A DNA stretch of 64,000 nucleotides. It comes from Nemorincola sp044225795. GTDB lineage: Bacteria > Bacteroidota > Bacteroidia > Chitinophagales > Chitinophagaceae. How positions within the stretch are numbered: position 1 is the first letter of the stretch; every line of letters begins with the position of its first letter. The position numbers were made by a program, and so were the translations under genes. The DNA is taken from the NCBI GenBank assembly GCA_044225795.1, contig JBGAIF010000005.1, positions 1 to 64,000 of the forward strand, read 5' to 3'. Below, in pieces: positions 7,298 through 15,882 of the stretch. The notes under the pieces were generated by a model. The model had not been told where the DNA came from. It saw nothing but the letters and a program-made list of their open reading frames with translations, and did no database searches.

Positions 7298-9247
7298 TCA
7301 TAATGCCGAGACGAATGAATGAAATAAAGATGTATTTGCTTTGCTTGCCAGAAGCTGATCCCGAAGGTTATTTATTTGTTTTTCGAGGACAATTCCCCGG
7401 TTCGAGATGTTCATTTTCAAGTATGTCAATGATTGGTATTCCTTCCTGATCAGGTGTTCCAACTGCAGCTTTATTCTTTTTACTTCATCACCCACTTTTT
7501 CTTTGCCTTCAGCTATTTTATAACCAACAGGTATATAGACAAAACCGGCAGATACCTGACGGCACCAGCTATGCAGCGCCTCGGTATTCTTTGGACCGAT
7601 ACCCGGCACTTTTATTGTTTGCAATTTCTGTATGTCGGCAGCAGTTCTGATACCATGATTGCCTAACGCGGTCTTCTTTGCAAGACCTAACAGTGGAATG
7701 TTATGTTCCTCAATACGAAAAGCGTAAAGAAAGTCGCTCAATTGCTCGTTATAGAGTTGTTCCTCCATAAATTTCAAGCGGCGCTCTATTTCTTCGGGTA
7801 AGCGTCTGAAATCGTTGATAAGTTTTTCGAGGTGTTCCACCCCCTTTTTATAGTTTGCGATGTCTGCAGAACTGTTGAATTCTGTGACAAATACTTCTAA
7901 TTTTTGAGAAATTAATCGCTGCTCTGCTTTCATTCTTTCCAGTTCCGCACGAAGCTTTATTGTCCATGGCGAGAATCTGTAAATAACGAAAGGGAAGAAA
8001 AAAGCAAGGGATAGAACACCTACCCTATGAGGATCGAGCAGGTATAATATCACAAAGAACAGGAAACAGGTAACCATGCTCCATCTCCTTGCATTCCTGT
8101 ATCTTCGAAAAATACCGGCAACAGGTGAGGGGGGTATAACTGTATCTTGTAAATGTGCATCCTTTTCCCACCTTCGCAGTTCCATCTGCTTCATATCGAA
8201 CCCATTGACAAAACTGTCCATATCGTTCAATACGGCATTTGCTTTTAGGTAACTATCATCGAGGAAGTAAAGAATACCACTTTCTTTACGAAATGCACAC
8301 CAGGGACAATGTCCCAAGGTGACCGGATAAACATGCAGGGCCGACTCGGGGCAGGTGATCATATCTGCCAGAAATGTATCAAGGGCCTTGATCCACGCGG
8401 CAGGCTCCGGCCTTATATCTTCTTCAAAAGCATTGTGAAACAGGTCAACCAGTTCATCACTAAGATTGTGAATGCTGAAGCTGTCTTTAGGCGGGTGTAA
8501 TTTCTTTCGTTTGTTTTTGAGCGAATAGGCGAACTCGTGTTTGCGTATAGCGGTCTCTTCATCAAAATCTGATGCAATTCTATTCTTTCCGGCGAAAGGG
8601 TGCCTCCCAAGAAACAATAGCTGAAACAACAATACCGCCATAGAAAAACTATCTGTATTGGTAGTCCGGATCACCTTTTCAAAAGTGCTTTCCTTTAGAA
8701 GTTCCGGGGGCGTATACCTTGGAACACCTACTTCACAAAGGAAGTACCTGTTATCTCCCTTTACCTGGAAGGAATCACAATCTATGAACGCAACCATACC
8801 CGACGAACTGATCAGAATGTTCCCTTCGTTTACGTCACCTACCACCAGACCCGCTTCATGAATTTTATGAAATGCTGTGGCAAGATTGCGTGCCACGTGG
8901 ACGAGAAAATTGTATCCTTTATCAGGAAATAACTTTTTCCTATCCATAGGGCTGAAGATAGTGTGTAGCGGGACATAGCCGATAAGCTTCCTCATAACAA
9001 ACCCGCAGCTTGTACCAGATTCATCTGCAATTATATCCAAAGGCCATGCGGCATAAGCCTGAATAGCCGGGCTGCGCATAGACACCATTTGCATCAACTT
9101 ATCCAAACGATCTCCCGGTAAGGGATCTGAATAATATTTCAATACAATGCCTGTATGATCCTGAATATCATAAACAATACCTTCTCCTCCCCGACCGATC
9201 TCACGGCCTGTAGTATAAACGGTATTGCTTATGCCTCTGAACTTCAT
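7298..9247 (-). CDS. TerY-P-type protein kinase with zinc-ribbon-like, membrane, coiled-coil and HhH segments
   Basis: The 649-residue product opens with a eukaryotic-type kinase domain: glycine-rich loop GRGGEG (18-23), Lys37 as the ATP-binding lysine, catalytic loop GDVNEGN with Asp138, and metal-binding DCDSF (156-160) in place of DFG. After the kinase come Cys299 and CPWC (314-317), which may form a small zinc site. Two hydrophobic segments follow (about 391-404 and 409-424), then a coiled coil (430-510) and a helix-hairpin-helix with KVPGIGPKNTEAL (about 547-558). This layout is that of the kinase of the TerY-P triad described in tellurite-resistance-related loci. Its ATG overlaps the phosphatase stop (ATGA), so the two are translationally coupled. 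Substrate unknown. Confidence 0.85.
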   Translation of the reverse strand: MKFRGISNTVYTTGREIGRGGEGIVYDIQDHTGIVLKYYSDPLPGDRLDKLMQMVSMRSPAIQAYAAWPLDIIADESGTSCGFVMRKLIGYVPLHTIFSPMDRKKLFPDKGYNFLVHVARNLATAFHKIHEAGLVVGDVNEGNILISSSGMVAFIDCDSFQVKGDNRYFLCEVGVPRYTPPELLKESTFEKVIRTTNTDSFSMAVLLFQLLFLGRHPFAGKNRIASDFDEETAIRKHEFAYSLKNKRKKLHPPKDSFSIHNLSDELVDLFHNAFEEDIRPEPAAWIKALDTFLADMITCPESALHVYPVTLGHCPWCAFRKESGILYFLDDSYLKANAVLNDMDSFVNGFDMKQMELRRWEKDAHLQDTVIPPSPVAGIFRRYRNARRWSMVTCFLFFVILYLLDPHRVGVLSLAFFFPFVIYRFSPWTIKLRAELERMKAEQRLISQKLEVFVTEFNSSADIANYKKGVEHLEKLINDFRRLPEEIERRLKFMEEQLYNEQLSDFLYAFRIEEHNIPLLGLAKKTALGNHGIRTAADIQKLQTIKVPGIGPKNTEALHSWCRQVSAGFVYIPVGYKIAEGKEKVGDEVKRIKLQLEHLIRKEYQSLTYLKMNISNRGIVLEKQINNLRDQLLASKANTSLFHSFVSAL

Positions 9248-10008
9248 GACAGCCTGGTTGCAAGAAATAATGTTTTATCGTCGTCAGTACGTTCGTTGAT
9301 CTGCTTGCTGTTTAGATATTCTTCCAGTTTTTTATTCAGCATGCTTACCCGGCCAGCGTCATCGGCAGATCGTAAGAAACGGAAAAGATCATTGAAAAAG
9401 GGCTGATGCGCTGTCTTGGATTCATGAGCAAGCGCCAGCATCTGCAATCCATCAGAAAAAATAGCAATCTCGTTCACAGGCTCCTGCAAAACTTTTATGC
9501 TAAGCTTGCCAAACCCCGGATCATCAACAAGAAATGATGTGAAATTCTGGTACTCTCCGTTATCGGGCCACCAAATGGGTGTGAAGAACCCTAAATCGTT
9601 GCCGGCTACTATCGCACCATCACCCACCTGAAAAAATACAGCACCATGGGCGGACACACAACAACCAAGCAATGTACAGGAATACTCATTTAACGGAGTG
9701 ACCTGCCGACCTGCCTCAACCTCAAGACCATCATAAATATCTTCTGCGAGCGCGATCACATCTGCCTCAGTGAGGCGCTCACCTGTAGCTGCAGCCATAC
9801 ACAACCCCTCGGACATTACTCTGACCGCAAAAGAAGACGCATATGCCGCATACCTGGAACTACCTGCGCCATCGCTTACGCAACAGACCAATACTTCGTT
9901 ACCATTAATATCTTTAAAGGTTCTGAAATCAATAGCATCCTCGCAAGGCTTATTTCTTGCAATATGGGAGGTTCCTGCAACACTACAGCCAATAGCTTTC
10001 CACGTCAT
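9244..10008 (-). CDS. PP2C-family Ser/Thr protein phosphatase of the TerY-P triad
   Basis: This 254-residue protein shows the PP2C metal-site motifs: GTSH....KPCEDA (Asp24), VSDGAGS (Asp46), QVGDG (129-131), FSDGLQ (184-189) and a terminal TDDDKT (241-246). It should be a Mn/Mg-dependent phosphoserine/phosphothreonine phosphatase. It has no signal peptide or membrane segment, so it acts in the cytoplasm. Both ends overlap its neighbours by 4 bp in the form ATGA: its start lies within the stop of the VWA gene and its stop within the start of the kinase gene. The obvious inference is that it opposes the adjacent kinase. Confidence 0.88.
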   Translation of the reverse strand: MTWKAIGCSVAGTSHIARNKPCEDAIDFRTFKDINGNEVLVCCVSDGAGSSRYAAYASSFAVRVMSEGLCMAAATGERLTEADVIALAEDIYDGLEVEAGRQVTPLNEYSCTLLGCCVSAHGAVFFQVGDGAIVAGNDLGFFTPIWWPDNGEYQNFTSFLVDDPGFGKLSIKVLQEPVNEIAIFSDGLQMLALAHESKTAHQPFFNDLFRFLRSADDAGRVSMLNKKLEEYLNSKQINERTDDDKTLFLATRLS

Positions 10009-10679
10009 AGTTCAGACCATCCACTGGGAGGTAAAAGATTAATTGCAGTGCCGGGGTTCTTACTCGACACCATTTTCATTGATGCTGACAACCACATGAA
10101 AAACTCCCGGAACATCAGGCCCCTTAGCTTCAGCGGATCTCGAACGGATATTTGTTTCAGTATCTCGATGCTTGCTCCCTCCACTGCTATGGCAAAAAAA
10201 GCGAACTTTTTGCCCGCCTCTCCTTCTCTCACCATTGCCGCCGCATGAGCCCATTCATCAGTAGGAGCGCCGTCTGTGATAAGAATGATCCAGGGTTTGT
10301 AGTAGGAGACACCATGTTCTTTGTATTCCTTCTTCCTGTTGTTGACCATCTCTATGCCGAGGCTGATAGCGGCGCCCATAGGAGTATCTCCGTCTGCAGA
10401 TAATTCACGCGGATTAAAATTGGGCACAGTATGAAAATCAGACTCAACATTGACCGGTCCGAATGTTACAACGGCTATTTCTACCCGTTTTGTTGCTAAA
10501 GGGTCCTGCAAAAGCTCCTGCTTCAAGGTGCGCACACCATCATTAAGTTGCGCTATGGGCATGCCGCCCATAGACCCGGAAGTATCGAGCAGGAGCACGC
10601 ATGGACACCTTGGTTCGGGATTGTCGGCGAAATTGTCGCTGCCAAACGGGATCTGTTCGAAGGAAATGTACTCATCCAT
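10005..10679 (-). CDS. TerY-like von Willebrand factor A domain protein
   Basis: The 224-residue product is a single VWA domain with an intact metal-ion-dependent adhesion site: DTSGS (32-36), Thr99 in DGDTPMG and Asp136 in ITDGAPTDEW. It lacks a signal peptide, as expected for cytoplasmic TerY proteins. In the TerY-P triad, a TerY VWA, a PP2C phosphatase and a kinase occur together, and the VWA is thought to act as a metal-dependent docking module for phosphorylated partners. The gene is 40 bp after the RfaE1-like kinase gene and overlaps the phosphatase gene by 4 bp. No TerC, TerD or TerZ genes are seen nearby. Confidence 0.88.
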   Translation of the reverse strand: MDEYISFEQIPFGSDNFADNPEPRCPCVLLLDTSGSMGGMPIAQLNDGVRTLKQELLQDPLATKRVEIAVVTFGPVNVESDFHTVPNFNPRELSADGDTPMGAAISLGIEMVNNRKKEYKEHGVSYYKPWIILITDGAPTDEWAHAAAMVREGEAGKKFAFFAIAVEGASIEILKQISVRDPLKLRGLMFREFFMWLSASMKMVSSKNPGTAINLLPPSGWSEL

Positions 10680-10719
10680 ATACTAAAGGTAGAATTTTCA
10701 TGGATGGCTGCCAAAAAGA

Positions 10720-11718
10720 CTACCGGCAGAGCAGCAACTCAGTTTCTTTACGCAGCTTCTCTTTTTTGATCGAGACCACACCTACCTCTTCGCAAACCAG
10801 ACCACCCGCCAGGTTAGATATTTCTGCCATGAGCGCCACGTCTTTTGTGATGGCATAAATAAGCGCGGCAGTAGCAATGACCGTATCTCCTGCACCGGAA
10901 ACATCGGCTACCTGGCGAATGTGGGAAGGAATAATGGCTGAAGTGAATCCATTATTGTAAAACACGCCTTTCTCTGACAAAGTGATAAAAGTGATATCGT
11001 GATGCAGGGTAGCATTTAATTTGTTGTGCGCCTCATTCAATTCTTTTTCCGAAACTCCCTCTATAGGAAGATGAAGGCCTTCTCTCACCTCTTTCAGGTT
11101 GGGCTTGAATACAGTAACATTCTTGTAGGCAAGGAAATTTTTCTTCTTTGGGTCCACCGCTGTCACTATTCCTATCTCGTTGCAATGTGCCGTGATACGC
11201 TGGATGACATTTTCTTTGAGCAGACCTTTATTGTAATCTTCGAACACCAGCACTTGTGGCTTTACACGCTGTAAATAGCGGAGCACCATATCAATGAACG
11301 GATGTTCCTCCTCGGGGTGCAATTCGTCGGTCACTTCATCATCAATGCGCACTACTTGCTGATTCCGGCTGATGACACGCGTCTTGGTTGTAGTGGGCCG
11401 CCTCCAGCTTTTAGCAACAAGCCCGGTATCAATACCTGCATCATTTGCCAGTTTCAGCAGCACCTCTCCCTCACTGTCGTCACCAATGATACTGGCCAGT
11501 GTGACCTTAGCACCCAGAGCATGGCAATTGAGCGCGACGTTAGCAGCGCCACCCAGTCGGCTTTCGCGCTTGTTCAGCGCAACTACCGGAACGGGAGCCT
11601 CTGGAGATACACGATCTATATTGCCCCACCAGTAGTTGTCGAGCATTACATCGCCCACTACCACCACATGGAGGCCGTTCATATCATCGAATATCTTTTG
11701 CAGCTCTTCCCTATTCAT
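10720..11718 (-). CDS. rfaE1: PfkB-family sugar kinase, RfaE1 (heptose-7-phosphate kinase) type
   Basis: I start at ATG 11718 (MNREELQKIF); a longer frame from 11823 reads through the end of the permease gene. The 332-residue protein has the RfaE1 signature RVSPEAPVPVV, PfkB signature 1 near GGAANVALN, a VFEDYNKG segment and PfkB signature 2 DVSGAGDT with the catalytic Asp. The expected role is phosphorylation of D-glycero-manno-heptose 7-phosphate in ADP-heptose synthesis for lipopolysaccharide or glycans. The nucleotidyltransferase half found in bifunctional HldE is absent and must be encoded elsewhere. It overlaps the permease stop by 8 bp. A kinase for another sugar is possible. Confidence 0.8.
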   Translation of the reverse strand: MNREELQKIFDDMNGLHVVVVGDVMLDNYWWGNIDRVSPEAPVPVVALNKRESRLGGAANVALNCHALGAKVTLASIIGDDSEGEVLLKLANDAGIDTGLVAKSWRRPTTTKTRVISRNQQVVRIDDEVTDELHPEEEHPFIDMVLRYLQRVKPQVLVFEDYNKGLLKENVIQRITAHCNEIGIVTAVDPKKKNFLAYKNVTVFKPNLKEVREGLHLPIEGVSEKELNEAHNKLNATLHHDITFITLSEKGVFYNNGFTSAIIPSHIRQVADVSGAGDTVIATAALIYAITKDVALMAEISNLAGGLVCEEVGVVSIKKEKLRKETELLLCR

Positions 11719-13156
11719 TGATCTCATTTCTTTTTTGCAGAAAATAATATATCGGAATACCAGCCAGGACGATGATGAGGCCCGGCCAAGTATAAGTTGG
11801 CTTATAGACCAGCAATACAACACATATCACCGCGGCAAGCAGTATATATATCATGGGAATGAACGGGTATCCGAATGCCTTATATGGCCTTGGCATATCG
11901 GGATGTGTACTGCGTAGCTTGAATATACCGGCAATGGTGAGGATATAGAACAGCAGGACCGTGAATATGATAAAATCCAGCAGGTCGCCGTATTTACCGC
12001 TCAGGCATAGTAATGATGCCCATATAAATTGCATCCAGAGTGCATTGCCGGGTACGCCCTTATCATTCAGCTTAGCGGCAGACTTAAAGAACAGGCCATC
12101 ATGAGCCATAGTGTAGTACACACGTGAACCCGACAGGATCAATCCGTTGTTACACCCGAACGTGGAGACCATGATCATGAGGGCTATGAATGTGGTGCCT
12201 GTAGCTCCGAATATTTTCAGTGCGGCTGCCAGGGCCACCCTGTCAGACGGTGCAGCAGCGATCTCTGAAACACTCATTACGTTCAGGTACATCAGGTTCA
12301 TAGAAATGTAGATGACCGTAACGACCAGCGTGCCAATGAACAGGCTGAGCCCGATATTTCTTTCCGGTCTCTTGATCTCCCCGGCGATGAAAGTCACATT
12401 GTTCCATGCGTCGCTGGAAAAGAGCGCACCTACCATCGCCGCACATAGCGGGCCAATGATCTCAAGTCCTGACAAGCTGGAGTGCGTAATGACGCCCCCG
12501 GCAGACTTTGAAATACTCCTGGCCATCCATGCGTCAGTCCAGTTGCTGTGCCAGACACTGTGATCACTAAAATACGTGAAACCAAACAGTATCAACGCGC
12601 CCATTGCTGCCAGCTTGGCAAAAGTGAATACAAATTGTATCCACTTACCGCTTTTGATACCAAGTGTATTCAGGAACGTAAGGAGAAAAATAATAGCGAT
12701 GCCGAATAGCTGGGCCGCAGAAATATTAAAGCCCCCGGGGTTCCCGATGAGGATATTTGTATCGCCCAGAGAAGGGAGCAGGTAGCCGGCAAATTTGGCA
12801 AAGCCTACACCTACGGCCGCAATGGTCCCGGTCTGAATAACCGCAAAGAATGACCAACCGTATAGAAAGCCATATAGTTTTCCGAACGCTTCCCGAAGAT
12901 ATACATACTGTCCTCCGGCTTTGGGGAACATGCCACTAAGCTCTCCGTAGCTGAGTGCAGCAGTCAGCGTAATGAAGCCTGACAACAGCCAAACTGCAAT
13001 AAGCCATCCGGCACTGCCAAGTTGCCGGGAAATATCTGCACTGACAATGAATATACCAGACCCGATCATAGACCCGATGACCAGTAAAGCACCATCGAGC
13101 AGGCTAAGTGAACGGATGAAGCCCCCCTGGCCGTTGTTTGCAGATGTATTTTCCAA
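11711..13156 (-). CDS. APC-superfamily amino acid permease
   Basis: The 481-residue protein has about 12 hydrophobic segments and the APC signature in helix 1, IGSMIGSGIFIVSADISRQLG (about residues 27-47), where the broken helix binds the amino acid backbone. It continues with SYGELSGMFPKAGGQYVYLR, typical of APC amino acid/polyamine transporters close to the LAT/SteT group. It should sit in the inner membrane and import or exchange amino acids; the substrate cannot be told. It begins 26 bp after the OmpH-like gene and its stop overlaps the start of rfaE1, so it belongs to the operon running from 13782. Confidence 0.88.
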   Translation of the reverse strand: MENTSANNGQGGFIRSLSLLDGALLVIGSMIGSGIFIVSADISRQLGSAGWLIAVWLLSGFITLTAALSYGELSGMFPKAGGQYVYLREAFGKLYGFLYGWSFFAVIQTGTIAAVGVGFAKFAGYLLPSLGDTNILIGNPGGFNISAAQLFGIAIIFLLTFLNTLGIKSGKWIQFVFTFAKLAAMGALILFGFTYFSDHSVWHSNWTDAWMARSISKSAGGVITHSSLSGLEIIGPLCAAMVGALFSSDAWNNVTFIAGEIKRPERNIGLSLFIGTLVVTVIYISMNLMYLNVMSVSEIAAAPSDRVALAAALKIFGATGTTFIALMIMVSTFGCNNGLILSGSRVYYTMAHDGLFFKSAAKLNDKGVPGNALWMQFIWASLLCLSGKYGDLLDFIIFTVLLFYILTIAGIFKLRSTHPDMPRPYKAFGYPFIPMIYILLAAVICVVLLVYKPTYTWPGLIIVLAGIPIYYFLQKRNEINE

Positions 13157-13182
13157 ATGAGTTATTTTCAGAAAAATAGCAC

Positions 13183-13782
13183 TTATTTCTTACTTTCTTC
13201 ACTTTTCGATCCGGCATTCATGCCATCTACGATCTCTTTGGTAATATCCATTTGTTTGTTGGCATAAAGAATCGAGCCGCTGGCCGAATAAGAAAGGATA
13301 TAGTCGTAGTGATGCGTTTTATTGTACTCCTCAAGGAAGGCATCCAACCGGGTCTTCAGGTCTTTATTAAAGGACTCCTGGTCTTTGAGCAACTGCTCTG
13401 TGAGCGCCTGTTTTCTTGTCTCGAGGCTTTGCCGCATCTGCATCAACCTTTTCTGGGCGGCTTCTCCTTCAGCCTGGGTCAACTGTCCGGCCTCCGCTTT
13501 TTTCTGGAGTTCAGCAGCATCACTTTGCATTTGCTGGTAAGAATGTTCCAATTCGCCCTCCATCTGTTCCTGTTTCGACTTGAACTGCTCTCTCTTAGTC
13601 TTCAGAAACTCGTACCTGGCCTCGAGTGTATCTATATTTACATAGGCGATCTTACCTGAAGCGCCCGAGGATGACTCTGTCGGAGCAGCAGGTACAGCAG
13701 GCTTATTTGATGAATTGCAGGAGCTAACTGATACCATAGTGTTCAATAAAAGCGCTGCCGATACAAAGGAGATATATTTCAT
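13183..13782 (-). CDS. OmpH/Skp-family lipoprotein, periplasmic chaperone-like
   Basis: This 199-residue protein has a lipoprotein signal with SSC (Cys22) and a Ser/Ala/Pro-rich linker. An OmpH domain begins with KIAYVNIDTLEARYEF and continues through a long Gln/Glu/Lys-rich coiled coil (about 60-150). It ends with a small beta segment (YDYILSYSASGSILYANK) that is characteristic of Skp. Skp-like proteins are trimeric and hold unfolded outer-membrane proteins in the periplasm. Lipidation would tether this one to a membrane. It is the first gene of a six-gene minus-strand run that ends with the TerY-P triad, and a -7 box lies 27 bp upstream. Confidence 0.85.
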   Translation of the reverse strand: MKYISFVSAALLLNTMVSVSSCNSSNKPAVPAAPTESSSGASGKIAYVNIDTLEARYEFLKTKREQFKSKQEQMEGELEHSYQQMQSDAAELQKKAEAGQLTQAEGEAAQKRLMQMRQSLETRKQALTEQLLKDQESFNKDLKTRLDAFLEEYNKTHHYDYILSYSASGSILYANKQMDITKEIVDGMNAGSKSEESKK

Positions 13783-13808
13783 TTGAGATTAGTTTTAGAT
13801 GTTAGCCT

Positions 13809-13816
13809 CAAAAATA
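13809..13816 (-). promoter_or_regulatory. Putative -7 box for the OmpH-to-kinase operon
   Basis: TATTTTTG on the minus strand matches TAnnTTTG and would give a leader of about 20 nt before the OmpH-like ATG. A TTTG at the -33 position was not found. Confidence 0.5.
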
Positions 13817-13963
13817 GTATCTAAAAGATAATTTAATGCCTTGGCCCAATCATAAAGTTCTCATAAATCAACTGTAGGTAGAATATTACCATTCGGACTT
13901 GACAGGATCGTCCGCAAATATGAAAAAAGCGGATTTGAGGGTCGGAATGTATATTTTTGTACC

Positions 13964-15877
13964 ATGCGCCTGCTTCACTACTGTATCATCTTGCTTTTTG
14001 TTGCCCTGTCGGCAAATGGCCAGCAAGATACTCAGCTAAACGAGCAATTAAGGGCGATTCAGAAGATCACCACCGATACTGTGCGCATAGATTCACTATG
14101 CCACACCGGCTTCCAAAATCTTTATGACCGTCCGCATGCGGTATTGGTAATGGGCAAGAATGCACTCAAGGATGCCCAGGAACATAATTACAAGAATGGT
14201 ATAGCTAATGCCAGCAGGCTGGTTGCTGAATCATATGAACTAATATCGGATTACTCACAAAGCATAAAATACTACCTCGATGCGCTGCATACCCAGCAGG
14301 AGCTGGGCATGTTCGGAGCCCAGTTGAGGACACTATTGGGCATATCGCGTTGTTACGATCAGCTTAATGACCTGGATGGCCAGAAAAAATTCGTACTCGA
14401 CGCACTGAAACTCTGCGAGGAACACAAAAATGATGACCGGATAAAGCAAAAACGCCCTGAAGTGCTTGACTACCTGGCAACCCTCTATAAAAAAGAGGGG
14501 AAGTATGACAGTTCTATAAAACTATATGCGGAAGCGATAGACCAAGCCAAGAAATATAATGATAACAGCGGGGTGATGTCTTCCATGTGTAACATGGCTA
14601 TCGCTTTAAAGAGCAATAAGAATTATACAGCCTCTCTGAGTGCGTACTGGTGCGCATTAAGGATGGCTGACTCGCTTCATGACGATTATGCAGTAGCGGT
14701 GATATCTGATAACATGGCGATCCTGTTCTATGAGCAGGGTGACATGGACCGCAGCGAACAATATGCATTATATGCTATAAGATCCCTTAAAAATGTCCAT
14801 GTGTTCGGGGTGCTGAAAGATGCCTATGAAACACTGAAGAATATCTATATCAAGGAAAAAAGATATCCCGAGGCAATCGAATATTTTTCCAGGCTAAGTA
14901 ATATCAAGGATAGCCTATACAGTAATGAACGCCTGAAGCTGGTGAAGGAGATGCAGGCAAAATATGACCTCGACTCAAAAGACAAACAGATAGCAGCACA
15001 GGATTCGAAGATACGTGAGAACAGGAGAGCCAATGTATTTATGGCGCTTATCTCCATGCTGGTACTCATTATCTGTATTTTGTTCATCCTGAACCAAAGA
15101 AAGAAGAAACACCTTGATGAGCAGCGCAACCTGCAAATGAAAAGGTTGCTGGATGTAAAGGAGCGGGATAACGAAATATACAGGCTGAGGAATGTAGAGC
15201 TAAAGGCCAGCCATGATGAAATATTGCTGCGGAAAGAACAAGCAGAAGAAGAAAAAAAGAAATCGGAAGCTTTGCTGTTGAACATCTTGCCGGCAGAAAC
15301 AGCATATGAATTGATATCCAAGGGATATGCGAGCAGCCATAAGTATGACATGGTGACGGTGATGTTCGTTGACTTTGTCGGGTTTACTCATGTAGCCGAA
15401 CGCTTCACTGCCGAAGAGCTTGTGGAACGTATAGACCACTATTTCGGCGCATTCGACAACATCATACTTAATCATGGCCTGGAGAAGATAAAAACAATAG
15501 GCGACGCCTACATGTGTGCAGGTGGCCTCCCTGTTGTAAATACCACTAATCCTGTTGATGTGCTGAATGCGGCATTCGACATCATGGACTTTGTGAAAAG
15601 CAGCGAGAGCAGGAATTTCTTCAATGTCCGTATTGGCCTTCATTGTGGCCCGCTGGTGGCAGGTGTCGTTGGCACACACAAATTTCAGTACGATATATGG
15701 GGCGATACGGTGAATATTGCAGCGCGGGCGGAGGAGAGCTCAGAGCCAGGCAGGATCAATATATCCGGGGTAATGTATGAATATGTGAAGCACCGGTTTG
15801 CATGCGAACACCGAGGCAAAATAAAATCGAAGAACAAGGGCGAGATGGATATGTATTTTGTTAACAGCAAGCTCTGA
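13964..15877 (+). CDS. TPR receptor-type class III adenylate cyclase
   Basis: The 637-residue protein has a signal peptide ending SANGQ, then a TPR-rich periplasmic region (about 20-330; one repeat contains LATLYKKEGKYDSSIKLYAEA). A transmembrane helix (about 356-376) and a cytoplasmic linker helix precede a C-terminal class III nucleotidyl cyclase domain. The metal-binding aspartates are Asp470 in MFVDFVGF and Asp514 in TIGDAYM. Lys508/Lys510 and Asp577 in DIWGDTVNIAAR suggest ATP as substrate, and Asn584/Arg588 are the transition-state residues. A ligand sensed by the TPRs would thus control cAMP in the cytoplasm. A second protein of the same plan is encoded at 55721-58315. Confidence 0.88.
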   Translation: MRLLHYCIILLFVALSANGQQDTQLNEQLRAIQKITTDTVRIDSLCHTGFQNLYDRPHAVLVMGKNALKDAQEHNYKNGIANASRLVAESYELISDYSQSIKYYLDALHTQQELGMFGAQLRTLLGISRCYDQLNDLDGQKKFVLDALKLCEEHKNDDRIKQKRPEVLDYLATLYKKEGKYDSSIKLYAEAIDQAKKYNDNSGVMSSMCNMAIALKSNKNYTASLSAYWCALRMADSLHDDYAVAVISDNMAILFYEQGDMDRSEQYALYAIRSLKNVHVFGVLKDAYETLKNIYIKEKRYPEAIEYFSRLSNIKDSLYSNERLKLVKEMQAKYDLDSKDKQIAAQDSKIRENRRANVFMALISMLVLIICILFILNQRKKKHLDEQRNLQMKRLLDVKERDNEIYRLRNVELKASHDEILLRKEQAEEEKKKSEALLLNILPAETAYELISKGYASSHKYDMVTVMFVDFVGFTHVAERFTAEELVERIDHYFGAFDNIILNHGLEKIKTIGDAYMCAGGLPVVNTTNPVDVLNAAFDIMDFVKSSESRNFFNVRIGLHCGPLVAGVVGTHKFQYDIWGDTVNIAARAEESSEPGRINISGVMYEYVKHRFACEHRGKIKSKNKGEMDMYFVNSKL

Positions 15878-15882
15878 ATGCC

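Noticed and set aside
13952..13959. TATTTTTG box just before the cyclase start at 13964
   Set aside because: It lies only 5 nt before the ATG, would need leaderless translation, and no -33 box fits; I did not list it as a promoter.
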